Shown piece after piece: positions 9,530-17,921 of a DNA stretch of 64,000 nt. Numbering within the stretch: position 1 is the first letter of the stretch; every line of letters begins with the position of its first letter. The notes under the pieces are model-generated. The model did not search any database and was not told the origin of the DNA. It saw only the letters and a program-made list of their open reading frames with translations. This DNA is from QIJE01 sp048541835 (GTDB lineage Bacteria > SZUA-79 > Acidulodesulfobacterales > Acidulodesulfobacteraceae), in NCBI RefSeq assembly GCF_048541835.1, contig NZ_JBLEOY010000002.1, positions 248,001 through 312,000 on the forward strand. Reading direction: 5' to 3'. A program made the translations under genes and the position numbers.

Positions 9530-9955
9530 CTACTTTATCTCTATTTTTTTCGGCGAGGATGCTATACTCTTTTTGAGTACTATTTCAAGTTCACCATTTT
9601 TGAGAGAAGCGGTGGCGCTCTGTTTTTCCGCTTCGGCAGGCAAGTCTATAATTCGATAGAAAGAACCGTACTGAATCTCCTGGCGGTAAAAATTTTCCTT
9701 CTTCTCTTCTTTTTCCTGTTTATGCTCTCCTTTTATGATAAGCTGACTTCCATTGACTTCGATATTAATGTTTTCCTTAGGGATACCCGGTACCTGAGCC
9801 TTAACGACTATGTTTTCATCTTTTTCCAAGACATCCACCTCGGGTTCGATATAGCCGACTTTAGTTCTTATAACCGGATTAAAAAAATCAAAAAAACTTT
9901 TTTCGAACTCATTTCTTATAGGATAAAAAGGATCAAATTTAACAATCTTTTTCAT
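9530..9955 (-). CDS. small heat-shock protein, Hsp20/alpha-crystallin family
   Basis: Hsp20 proteins are ATP-independent holdases that bind unfolding proteins under stress. The 141-aa protein carries an alpha-crystallin domain from about residue 37 to 135, including PEVDVLEKDENIVVKAQVPGI, the FYRQEIQYGSFYRIIDLP segment and the L-x-NG-x-L motif (ASLKNGELEIVLKK). A strong ribosome-binding site (AAGAGGAGG) precedes the start. It is convergent with ftsY and divergent from the NRAMP gene. Confidence 0.92.
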   Translation of the reverse strand: MKKIVKFDPFYPIRNEFEKSFFDFFNPVIRTKVGYIEPEVDVLEKDENIVVKAQVPGIPKENINIEVNGSQLIIKGEHKQEKEEKKENFYRQEIQYGSFYRIIDLPAEAEKQSATASLKNGELEIVLKKSIASSPKKIEIK

Positions 9956-10035
9956 GATTCAACCTCCTCTTATATTTTAATTTAAATGGTTACGTTATAA
10001 AAATACAAAAGTAAAATTACCATATATATATTTTG

Positions 10036-10063
10036 AGTATATCATAAAAAGTTTATTTTTCAA
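10036..10063 (-). promoter_or_regulatory. promoter for hsp20
   Basis: On the minus strand TTGAAA (10063-10058) and TATACT (10041-10036) are separated by 16 nt, giving a start near 10028 and a leader of about 70 nt. It reads as a housekeeping-type promoter; no CIRCE or clear sigma32 box was seen. Confidence 0.5.
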
Positions 10064-10092
10064 TATTTGAACAAATCCCGTTAAATTTTACC

Positions 10093-10121
10093 TTGACAAA
10101 CTTGTCAAAATAAATAATAAT
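10093..10121 (+). promoter_or_regulatory. promoter of the NRAMP gene with palindromic operator-like site
   Basis: A perfect -35 TTGACA (10093-10098), 17-nt spacer and AATAAT (10116-10121, 5 of 6) form a good sigma70 promoter. The -35 is embedded in a perfect palindrome, TTGACAA-AC-TTGTCAA (10093-10108), a plausible binding site for a dimeric repressor. Confidence 0.5.
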
Positions 10122-10126
10122 TAAGT

Positions 10127-10159
10127 AAAAATACATTACTAAATCAATAATGTATTTTT
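10127..10159 (+). repeat. 12-bp perfect inverted repeat at the predicted transcript start
   Basis: AAAAATACATTA (10127-10138) and TAATGTATTTTT (10148-10159) are exact reverse complements separated by 9 nt. They begin where the NRAMP transcript should start. This could be an operator or a 5' stabilising hairpin; its weak AU pairing argues against an efficient terminator. Confidence 0.5.
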
Positions 10160-10238
10160 CAAAGACGATTAAATTACGATATAAATAATAAATCATAGAT
10201 AAAATTAAAATAAATACATAAAGGGCATTCAACCTTTG

Positions 10239-11570
10239 ATGAAAAATTCACAAACAGCTGAGATCAGTGAAGATGTCGAGAAAGGAGACGGAGGACACAG
10301 ACACAAAAAAGAAAAAAAAACAAGATATAGATTTCCAATATTAGATAGGTTTTTTCATTTTTTTAAGGTTTTGGGTCCCGGCTTTATCGTCATGATTGCG
10401 GATATGGATGCAGGGTCGGTAACGACGGCAGGTGTTTCCGGGGCGCAATGGGGCTATAAGCTGATACCGCTTCAAATTCTTTTAATTCCGATATTGTATC
10501 TTATACAATCAATGACGTCGCGATTAGGATGCGTTACGGGAAAGGGACACGGAGAGCTTATACGCGAATATTATGGAGAAAAGTGGGCGATGTTTGCAAC
10601 GGTTACCCTTTTTCTTGTTGTTTTTTCGGCATTAATAACAGAGTTTTCAGGCATCGCGGCAAGTGGAGAAATATTTGGAATACCGAAAATACTTACGGTT
10701 GGAGTAAGTTTTTTAGTGTTGCTTTTAGTTATATTTACAGGGAGCTATAAAAAGGCTGAAAGTATTGCTCTTATTTTTTCTCTATCCACGCTTATTTTCA
10801 TTCCTGCCGCATTTTTTGTCCATCCAAATATTCATGAAATAGTTTTTAACGGATTGCTCGGTAAGCAGCCGTTGAACGATAAAAGATACATATGGCTTAT
10901 AGCGGCCAATGCCGGCGCGGTCATAATGCCGTGGATGATATATTATCAGCAAAGCGCAACCGTGGAGAAAAATTTATGCAGAAAAGACCTCAAGCTCGCA
11001 GAGGTAGATACCCTGATAGGCAGCGTACTGACTCAACTTCTCATGATAGCGGTAATAGTTATGACGGCGGCAACGCTTTTTAAAGCCAATATCGTGCCTT
11101 CTACCGCTAAAGCAATCGGCATGTCGCTAATACCTCTTGCCGGAAAATATGCCGGTCTTCTTTTTTCAATAGGGCTTTTCACTTCAAGCCTGTTGGCCGC
11201 GTTTGTTGTTTCTATGTCTTTTACATGGGCAGCCGGTGAGACATGGGGGTACAAACACAGTCTGAGCCATAAATTCGGCGAAGCTAAAACATTTTACTTC
11301 GTATATGTCATTTTAATTTTTATTTCTGCTATGCTCGTTTTGATACCCGGGCTTCCCTTGGTGACTATAATGGTGGATGTTGAGGCGTTTAACGGATTTG
11401 TGCTTCCCGTGATTCTCGGTTTTTTAATAATGCTTGCGGGAAGCAAAAAGATTCTCGGAAATTATGTTTATTCTAAACCGGCGCTTTTCAGCGTAGGAAT
11501 TTTGGGTGTAATAATGGTTGTACTTGGTATTATCACCGTATTACCCCAGGGTTGGTTTTCCTGGATTTGA
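10239..11570 (+). CDS. NRAMP-family divalent metal transporter, non-canonical subtype
   Basis: An 11- to 12-helix membrane protein of 443 aa in the NRAMP/SLC11 family, whose classic members import Mn2+ or Fe2+ with protons. A Lys/His-rich cytoplasmic N-terminus (residues 1-30) precedes TM1. The metal-binding DPGN motif of TM1 is here DMDAGS (55-60), and the TM6 motif MPH is MPW (VIMPWMIYYQQSA). These changes place it outside canonical MntH and nearer the divergent NRAMP-related proteins, some of which move Mg2+. The ATG at 10239 is preferred over the TTG before it. Substrate is unresolved. Confidence 0.8.
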   Translation: MKNSQTAEISEDVEKGDGGHRHKKEKKTRYRFPILDRFFHFFKVLGPGFIVMIADMDAGSVTTAGVSGAQWGYKLIPLQILLIPILYLIQSMTSRLGCVTGKGHGELIREYYGEKWAMFATVTLFLVVFSALITEFSGIAASGEIFGIPKILTVGVSFLVLLLVIFTGSYKKAESIALIFSLSTLIFIPAAFFVHPNIHEIVFNGLLGKQPLNDKRYIWLIAANAGAVIMPWMIYYQQSATVEKNLCRKDLKLAEVDTLIGSVLTQLLMIAVIVMTAATLFKANIVPSTAKAIGMSLIPLAGKYAGLLFSIGLFTSSLLAAFVVSMSFTWAAGETWGYKHSLSHKFGEAKTFYFVYVILIFISAMLVLIPGLPLVTIMVDVEAFNGFVLPVILGFLIMLAGSKKILGNYVYSKPALFSVGILGVIMVVLGIITVLPQGWFSWI

Positions 11571-11897
11571 GTTAAAAAGCGTAAGAAATATGCAAATATT
11601 TTGCCTCCCTTGTTCCATTTTCACGACAAGATAGCAATAAATGTGTCGTTACGGCTATCTTTTAAACCCGTTAAATTTTTATATTGCCCTATTACCGTCC
11701 TTATAAATCGCTGTAAAAACCTTCTAAATATACCTCCGGAGACGTTTCGTAATATTATCTTAATAAAAATTTAATCTAAAAGAAATATAATTTTCACAAT
11801 ACAGAAATATTTAAATCGTATAATTTTAGCTATAGGGCAGCCATAAAGATTGAAAAGCAAAAATAATAAATATTTGATTATTTAAGATTAAAATTTT
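11571..11897 (+). other. intergenic region between the NRAMP gene and the secretin operon
   Basis: No gene is supported in these 327 bases. They hold a probable terminator (11628-11664) and, further down, two TATAAT hexamers (11786-11791 and 11819-11824) that could be -10 boxes for the secretin operon, although neither has a convincing -35. Confidence 0.5.
11628..11664 (+). terminator. probable terminator of the NRAMP gene
   Basis: AAGATAGC (11628-11635) pairs with GCTATCTT (11654-11661) across an 18-nt loop, followed by a short T-run. The stem is modest, so confidence is moderate. Confidence 0.4.
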
Positions 11898-13538
11898 ATG
11901 AATATTAAATATGCCTTCGGTATTAAGATTTTTACGATTATTATTTTGTCGTGTATTATTCAGCTTTTATTTTTCAATATAAATTCAAATTTTGTTTACG
12001 GTAAAACAATGCAGGGGAATAAAAACAGAAATTTTAATATGTTGCTTAAAAAATACGGTATAAATCTTAAAAAGCCACAAGTCATTCCAATGAACAAGAT
12101 AAGCAGCGGATATAATTATCAAAACCGTAGCGGTAATCGTTTACATAAAGCCAACATTAAACGGACTGTTATGCCAGTTTTTCTTAAGCAGAGGGTTTCA
12201 CTATCGGGTGACGGAAATGTAAAATCCGCATTAATGCTTTTGTCTCGTGAAATAGGGATCCCCATAATATTTTATCGCGGTTTTCCGAATAAATTAAAAA
12301 ATGAGGTTTATTATAAAAATATCCGATTATATAAGGTTTTGAACGGACTTATAACCGATAGCGGTTTTAAATATGTTTATAAAAACGGAGAAATAATTGT
12401 TTATGTGGTAGAAGAAAAAACCTTTCATATACCCGTTTCCGATCTATTATCCTCTTTTTCCTCTACGGTTGGAATGATGGGAATGAATATTCAAAATAAT
12501 AACCCAAACAGCATGGCGGCAACAGGTTCTGGAGACGACAGCAATATAAAAGGAGGCGATAGCACTGCCGGAAGCGTCAAGACTCCGTCTAACCCCTCCG
12601 GCTCTCTTTCTTTGAGTTTATCGGAATCCGACAGTCTTTACAATATTATTTCAAATAACATAAAAGTAATGCTCGCAAAAGAAGGGAGATATTTTATTAA
12701 TCGAAAAGACGGGGTCATATGGGTTAAGGGTAGAGTATCGAATGTAGAAGAGGTATCTCGTTATATAAAAAATATCGATAAATTTTTCTCCAAACAGGTT
12801 TTTTTAAAAGTGGAAGTAATAGATGTAAATTTGAATAGGGGATTTCAGACCGGCGTAAACTGGAATTTGTTATTCAATAAGGTGTTTAAAGCAAATACAT
12901 TAGGGATGAGTGCGGTTTTTATATCCGCTCGGCTTGCTTCCGGAAACGGCATCAACGATAACGCCCCCTATATAGGATTCACCGGTTCCGGCAATAGTGC
13001 TGCCATTCTGAGTGCGCTTAAAATGCAGGGTTCGGTCAACGTTATATCCCAACCGAGATTGGTGCTGATGGATGGTCAGACGAGGCTGATATCTTCCGGA
13101 ACTATTACACCTTACGTCTCAAGTGTTCAGACGATGGCATTAAGTTTATCTCAGACGGAGACTTATCCGGTTATATCTCAGGTGCAGACAGGACTTTCCA
13201 TATCATTTACCCCACATATTAATTTTAAAGACGATTCGGTTTCGGTTACGTTAAGTTTGATAGATAATTCCATCACTGGATATCGGTCTTTCTCTATTAA
13301 CGGGTCAAGTTTTAGCAACCCCATAATAGAGTCTAAAAGTTTTGCCGATACGGTAAACGTAAAATCCGGTTCCACTATACTCGTTGGCGGGATATTAACT
13401 ACGGATAAAACCGAAAATAGCTACGGGATACCTCTGTTATCCAAAATTCCGCTAATCGGTAATTTATTTAAATCGATAAACAACAGAAGCCGTAAAGAAG
13501 ATCTGCTTATTATGTTAACACCTAAAATTATTTCATAA
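11898..13538 (+). CDS. type II/IV secretin (PilQ/MshL/GspD family)
   Basis: Secretins form the outer-membrane gate for type IV pili or type II secretion. The 546-aa protein has an N-terminal signal/anchor (residues 9-30), an STN-like segment (SLSGDGNVKSALMLL to about residue 170), a Ser/Gly-rich linker near 200-235 and the secretin core from about 250 to the end. The core shows KQVFLKVEVIDVN, VNVISQPRLVLMDGQ, the conserved VKSGSTILVGGIL and GIPLLSKIPLIGNLFK motifs, and the terminal DLLIMLTPKII strand. It is shorter than PilQ and nearer to MshL or type IVb secretins. It is the first of nine co-directional genes. Confidence 0.9.
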   Translation: MNIKYAFGIKIFTIIILSCIIQLLFFNINSNFVYGKTMQGNKNRNFNMLLKKYGINLKKPQVIPMNKISSGYNYQNRSGNRLHKANIKRTVMPVFLKQRVSLSGDGNVKSALMLLSREIGIPIIFYRGFPNKLKNEVYYKNIRLYKVLNGLITDSGFKYVYKNGEIIVYVVEEKTFHIPVSDLLSSFSSTVGMMGMNIQNNNPNSMAATGSGDDSNIKGGDSTAGSVKTPSNPSGSLSLSLSESDSLYNIISNNIKVMLAKEGRYFINRKDGVIWVKGRVSNVEEVSRYIKNIDKFFSKQVFLKVEVIDVNLNRGFQTGVNWNLLFNKVFKANTLGMSAVFISARLASGNGINDNAPYIGFTGSGNSAAILSALKMQGSVNVISQPRLVLMDGQTRLISSGTITPYVSSVQTMALSLSQTETYPVISQVQTGLSISFTPHINFKDDSVSVTLSLIDNSITGYRSFSINGSSFSNPIIESKSFADTVNVKSGSTILVGGILTTDKTENSYGIPLLSKIPLIGNLFKSINNRSRKEDLLIMLTPKIIS

Positions 13539-13545
13539 TATACTC

Positions 13546-15234
13546 ATGAGAATCGGAGATTATTTAATATCAAAAGGGAAATTGACGGATTCACAATTAA
13601 AGGATGCGCTTCTTGTGCAGTCTATAAGTGGCGAGAAGTTGGGCGACATACTTGTTGGAAACGGTTATGTAAACGATATGGATATAATAGATTATTTGGT
13701 TAATGATTCGGGTAAGGAATTTTTTCAAGAATTATATAGCCTTTGTATAAATAAAAACGAAAATGAAAGGCTCGGATTTAGTTTTCTTTATAGTATTCCA
13801 GCAATAATCCTAACAAGGGGCGACGATAACTATATAGTTTGCAGCGAGATTACGGAAGACCTCTCGGAGAAAATGGCTTTTGATGAAAATTTGGCCGGAT
13901 TCAAAATAGGATTATCGACAAAAAGAAAGATTTACGGAGCCCTTAACAGTACTTTTATCAGTAAATCCGGTTCTTCGGAAAAAGATATATTAGATGAGGC
14001 CATAGATAGCGCCTTATTAAAGGGTTCGCCAAATTTAAGGATTAAGCGTTCGGAAAGTTTTTACGCGGTAATAATGGATACAGATGCAAGACAGGAAACT
14101 ATAAGGGTTTTAAGTATGGAGTCTGGTCAAAGAATAATTAATATCATAGCTGCGCACTGTCAGACAACATTAAAGAAAGGCGAGGGATTAGACGCTAAGT
14201 TTATATTCGTTTCCAATTTTTACAAGGGTGTTAAGGTTGATATAAGGGTTGCGTTCTTGCCTATTTCTTCCAAGTTAGATAAAGAGTTGGCGTTGTTTGA
14301 AGCCGTTTTGAGAATTCATGGTCTTAATAAAGTTATAGATTTTAAATATATCGGATTTTCGGACCGTAAAGCGGAATTATTGAAAAAGGCATATATATAT
14401 CCGGATGGGTTGATTATTTCTACCGGACCGACAGGTTCCGGGAAAACTACCACATTTTATGCGATGTTGAAACTTTTGTCGCAAAAGAAAAAATCTATTA
14501 TTACAATAGAAGATCCGGTTGAAATTGAACTTAGGGAGTCAAATATAACCCAGATGAATATATCGGATGATTTTGGATACGAGGAAGCTATCAGAGTCAT
14601 GTTGAGAAGCGAGCCGGGTATAATGATGGTCGGTGAGATTAGGGACGAGACAACGGCAAAATATGCTTTAATTGCGGCGGAAACCGGACATCTTCTTCTT
14701 ACTACGATGCATGCCAATTGCTCTCTTGCCATATTTAATAGGTTTAAGTCTTTGAATGTTGACTTATTGCAGCTTTTCTCGCTTTTAAGGTTCGTAACGG
14801 CGCAAAGACTTTATACGCCACTGTGTTCCTCCTGTAAAAAAGAGATTTCCTTTGAAAAATTACCGTCTTTATATAGAAATGCCATGAAGGAAAGACTTGA
14901 ATCCAGTATCGATATGCTGTCTTCAGCGAGCTATGACTTTATAAAATCCGACAAAGTCATGGGGTTAGATTCGGTATATGTCGGGGGCAAAAGTCATTGT
15001 GTAGATTGCGGGGGGACAGGGTACGTTAAAAGGAAGCCCATTATTGAAATTGCGGAGTTTAACGATGCCGTGAAGGAGGAAATATACAAAGATCTATCCG
15101 TCTTATTTAATCATTCCAAATTGGAAGAAATATTACTAAACCTATCTGGCTTTGAATCGTTAAAAATTCAAGCGTTTCAAAAATTAATAAACGGCGAGAT
15201 AGATCCGGAGACTTATTTTAATCTTTCAAATTAA
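13546..15234 (+). CDS. pilus/secretion assembly ATPase (GspE/PilB family)
   Basis: This hexameric cytoplasmic ATPase powers polymerisation of pilins. The 562-aa protein has an N-terminal MshEN/T2SSE-N domain (RIGDYLISKGKLT), Walker A GPTGSGKTT (294-302), an Asp box (IEDPVE), Walker B IMMVGEIRDETT (359-370), a His box (TTMHA) and a zinc-binding tetracysteine (C427, C430, C485, C488). The zinc motif marks an extension ATPase; no retraction ATPase (PilT) is encoded in this locus. It starts 7 nt after the secretin stop. Confidence 0.92.
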   Translation: MRIGDYLISKGKLTDSQLKDALLVQSISGEKLGDILVGNGYVNDMDIIDYLVNDSGKEFFQELYSLCINKNENERLGFSFLYSIPAIILTRGDDNYIVCSEITEDLSEKMAFDENLAGFKIGLSTKRKIYGALNSTFISKSGSSEKDILDEAIDSALLKGSPNLRIKRSESFYAVIMDTDARQETIRVLSMESGQRIINIIAAHCQTTLKKGEGLDAKFIFVSNFYKGVKVDIRVAFLPISSKLDKELALFEAVLRIHGLNKVIDFKYIGFSDRKAELLKKAYIYPDGLIISTGPTGSGKTTTFYAMLKLLSQKKKSIITIEDPVEIELRESNITQMNISDDFGYEEAIRVMLRSEPGIMMVGEIRDETTAKYALIAAETGHLLLTTMHANCSLAIFNRFKSLNVDLLQLFSLLRFVTAQRLYTPLCSSCKKEISFEKLPSLYRNAMKERLESSIDMLSSASYDFIKSDKVMGLDSVYVGGKSHCVDCGGTGYVKRKPIIEIAEFNDAVKEEIYKDLSVLFNHSKLEEILLNLSGFESLKIQAFQKLINGEIDPETYFNLSN

Positions 15235-15270
15235 TTCTATACTGCTCTTAATTCAGGGTGTGATGTCATT

Positions 15271-16560
15271 ATGAAAAATTTTTTAGTAAGATACTACGGT
15301 CCGGAAGGATGTGCTCTAATAAAAAATATTCAAGCGGAAAGATCGTCCGATGTCAGAATCAGGTTGACCTCGGAAGGTTATCTGCCATCATTTGTGGTGC
15401 CCAATATATTTTTGAATATATTTCATCCGATAAAAAATGCGGGAATGAAGGATAAAGAACTTGCCGCATTTTTTATCGAGCTTTATCAACTTGCGCAATC
15501 GGTCGGTTCTATCGGCAAGGCTTTTTATTATATAAATAAGAATAAAAAGGAGGGTAAGGAATCAAAAACAAATAAAAAATTGAAAGAAAAATTTATATAC
15601 CTCGTAAAGTGGCTTTATAACGATCACAAGCGGGCAAAAATAAAAAACCGTAGAAAGTTTGTCGAAGATTGTACGGTTATGTTAGAGAGAGGATATACCT
15701 TGGGGGAAATTTTTAAGGTTCATTATTTTGAAGAATTAGTCCTGTCTTTAGTCGACTTGGCGGCTTCAACCGGTAATTATCCCGAGGTCTTTTTAAAAAT
15801 TTCTGAATTCTTCGATGCCAAAGATTTATATAGAAAAAATGTCGTAGGGACGATGGCCTATCCTGCATTTCTGTTTTTTCTACTTTTTACGGCATTTACG
15901 GTATTTTTATACTATATAATTCCGACATTTGCTTCGTTTTTTAGCCAGTTTTCCCGAATACCCTCTTCGACCGAATATGTAATCTGGCTATTTACTTATA
16001 TAAAAAGCATATTTATATACATTATAGTTTTAGCCGTTTCTATTTTTACAATAATAATTCTTGATCTATTTGAAATAAAATCAAGGTTACTGACGCTATT
16101 TTTAGATATTCCGACCATCAGAAATATTTTTAATTATAATTATCTTAGCTGGTTTTTTTACAGGTTTTCCCTCATGATTTCATCGGGACTTACGATTACT
16201 GTCATGTTCGATTATTTTAGAAACAATACAGAAAAGAGGTATTTTAAATATAAATTTGATTTGGCATACAACTCCTTGATGAGCGGTTTTACCTTACGGG
16301 ATTCCTTAGACAATGCAGATTTTTTAAGTGAAGACGTCATAGAATCCATAGACTACGGGGAGATAGGGGGATTTTTGCCGGATACGATTCTGAGGTTGTC
16401 TAAGGATTTTAAAGAAAAATCGAGTTATACCATGCACTTATTTACTAAGACGCTGTTCTTTTTAGTCATGGCTTCCGTGGTATTTTTTTTACTTTTAATG
16501 TTCTTTTCGTTATTTTTGCCGCTTATACAGGGGATGGTCAGTCTGCCGGGGAATTATTAA
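15271..16560 (+). CDS. inner-membrane platform protein (GspF/PilC family)
   Basis: GspF/PilC proteins couple the assembly ATPase to the pilin filament in the inner membrane. The 429-aa protein opens with the family's short YxGPEG-like strand segment and has two cytoplasmic helical repeats, each followed by membrane segments: hydrophobic stretches near residues 194-220, 237-263 and 392-420. The second repeat contains FSLMISSGLTI and DYGEIGGFLPD, matching the family's LxSGxxI and GExxGxL signatures. Gene order after the ATPase supports the call. Confidence 0.9.
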   Translation: MKNFLVRYYGPEGCALIKNIQAERSSDVRIRLTSEGYLPSFVVPNIFLNIFHPIKNAGMKDKELAAFFIELYQLAQSVGSIGKAFYYINKNKKEGKESKTNKKLKEKFIYLVKWLYNDHKRAKIKNRRKFVEDCTVMLERGYTLGEIFKVHYFEELVLSLVDLAASTGNYPEVFLKISEFFDAKDLYRKNVVGTMAYPAFLFFLLFTAFTVFLYYIIPTFASFFSQFSRIPSSTEYVIWLFTYIKSIFIYIIVLAVSIFTIIILDLFEIKSRLLTLFLDIPTIRNIFNYNYLSWFFYRFSLMISSGLTITVMFDYFRNNTEKRYFKYKFDLAYNSLMSGFTLRDSLDNADFLSEDVIESIDYGEIGGFLPDTILRLSKDFKEKSSYTMHLFTKTLFFLVMASVVFFLLLMFFSLFLPLIQGMVSLPGNY

Positions 16561-16625
16561 TAAGAATAATGAATAAATTTATTAAATTTCATCTATAAAA
16601 AGCATGCATGGGGAGGAACAAAAAT

Positions 16626-17198
16626 ATGATAAGGAGAGAAAATGCATCAGGATTCACTTTAATGGAAATAATAGTAGCAATGATTATCGTCGGCATATTG
16701 TCTGCCGGCGGATTAATGGTTTACAACGGACTTATCGGATCTTCTAACGTTACGGCGGCGGTCCAATCAATTTCCAAGCTCGAATCGGCAGTCAATTCAT
16801 ATGTGCAGGTAAATGGAGGAAGTATTATTCCCCCTGCCGGCATTACGTTACCGCATGCAATGCAGGAGAATAATTTGATTCCTGCGTCGTGGACAGTGAA
16901 TGCAAGTGACGTAACTCCTCCCAATCAGGGTTTCGTGCAAAGTTATTACATTGCCACGAATGCAAGTCCAGGACGGTATGATTACGTCATAGGCATAGTC
17001 GCTCCGCAGATGACTAATGCACAGGCGCTAAATATATGTGATTCCTTAGAGAATTCTATCTCGGGCGTTAACGCAAACGAGAGTACCGGTTTTAATATAG
17101 GTAACGGGGGGACATGTTTAAGCAATTTATTCGGGGGTAATGCCGCTAATGCCAACAATTCTATTTTTCATGGAAATTTAACATTCACCTTTAATTAA
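16626..17198 (+). CDS. type IV pilin / major pseudopilin
   Basis: A 190-aa prepilin with a short 9-residue leader cut at G9|F10 (ASG-FTLMEI), Glu at mature position 5 and a hydrophobic N-terminal helix (IIVAMIIVGILSAGGLMVY). This is the class III signal processed by a PilD/GspO peptidase, which is not encoded in this window. Two Cys (CDSLENS and GTCLSN) could form the C-terminal disulfide loop typical of type IV pilins. I chose the ATG at 16626 because GGGGAGG (16610-16616) lies 9 nt upstream; an ATG at 16608 precedes that site. It is probably the main filament subunit. Confidence 0.88.
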   Translation: MIRRENASGFTLMEIIVAMIIVGILSAGGLMVYNGLIGSSNVTAAVQSISKLESAVNSYVQVNGGSIIPPAGITLPHAMQENNLIPASWTVNASDVTPPNQGFVQSYYIATNASPGRYDYVIGIVAPQMTNAQALNICDSLENSISGVNANESTGFNIGNGGTCLSNLFGGNAANANNSIFHGNLTFTFN

Positions 17199-17243
17199 AA
17201 AATATAAAATCCGCATTTATTAAACCTTAACCCTTTGATTATT

Positions 17244-17891
17244 ATGAGATATTTTATACTGCTACTGCTATTATCGTCGTCATGGTCTGTCGTTTTTAAT
17301 CTAAGCGTTTTTTTAAAATCATGTTATGGACTTAACGAGGGCAAGATCTATAACAGGCAGGCCCAAAATATCGTGAACACGGCAGACTTGATCATAAAGG
17401 CAGAGCATGCCCGCCTGTTTGACAAGGGGAGTTTCGCCGATTTAGACGATCTTGAAAGGGAAAGACCTCCCTATTTGAGTCCGATGGCTATTTACGATCG
17501 TAACGGTGAAGGATGTATTAAAAAGAAATTATTTAAAAATAGCGTTTATATTTGCATAGAGCTTAGAAATAAAAAAAATGAATTAAATATTTTTATACCG
17601 AAATATTCCGCTTCTTCCGATATCGTATCGCGGGAAATTAGCAAAGGCATTACGGGCGCGGTGGGACAAATTGTTTACAGCTCCGACGCGGCGAGAGTCT
17701 CATTTGCATTGAATAAATACGGCATGTCTCATGCCGATTCCGCTGTTACCGTCAGTTCAACTTTGATGAGTCCGAATGTGAATGGCGGCATAAGTTATGC
17801 CGATGCCGATATTGACGTAAAAAGCTCTCTTTTGAGCAAAATCGTAAAGACGACGGTTGGATTTTTAACCTCAATCTTAACCCTTTTTTAA
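17244..17891 (+). CDS. membrane-anchored pilus-cluster protein of unknown role
   Basis: A 215-aa protein with an N-terminal hydrophobic segment (YFILLLLLSSSWSVVFNLSVF), an exported middle region and a second hydrophobic stretch at the C-terminus (TTVGFLTSILTLF). The layout is faintly like PilM of IncI type IVb pili (a small anchored protein next to pilin genes), but I see no decisive motif. Two Cys (GEGC and YICIEL) may pair. It lies between the major pilin and the long minor pseudopilin, which implies a role in filament initiation or tip assembly. The start is uncertain: ATG at 17244 or TTG at 17235, neither with a clear ribosome site. Confidence 0.55.
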   Translation: MRYFILLLLLSSSWSVVFNLSVFLKSCYGLNEGKIYNRQAQNIVNTADLIIKAEHARLFDKGSFADLDDLERERPPYLSPMAIYDRNGEGCIKKKLFKNSVYICIELRNKKNELNIFIPKYSASSDIVSREISKGITGAVGQIVYSSDAARVSFALNKYGMSHADSAVTVSSTLMSPNVNGGISYADADIDVKSSLLSKIVKTTVGFLTSILTLF

Positions 17892-17905
17892 AAAAAATAT
17901 AAGAG

Positions 17906-17916
17906 AAGGAGGTGAT
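17906..17916 (+). promoter_or_regulatory. perfect Shine-Dalgarno of the minor pseudopilin
   Basis: AAGGAGGTGAT is fully complementary to the usual 16S rRNA 3' end, 5 nt before the ATG at 17922. It is the strongest ribosome site noticed in this cluster and fixes the start of the following gene. Confidence 0.6.
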
Positions 17917-17921
17917 AGAAG

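Noticed and set aside
9722..9985. Plus-strand frame opposite hsp20
   Set aside because: The alpha-crystallin domain on the minus strand is clear and has a strong ribosome site.
10127..10159. Inverted repeat considered as a terminator
   Set aside because: The stem is almost all A-T and it lies upstream of the gene at the predicted start site, so an operator or 5' hairpin is more likely.
11819..11850. Possible c-di-GMP riboswitch before the secretin gene
   Set aside because: The AGGGCAGCC segment only faintly resembles the consensus and the required paired stems were not found.
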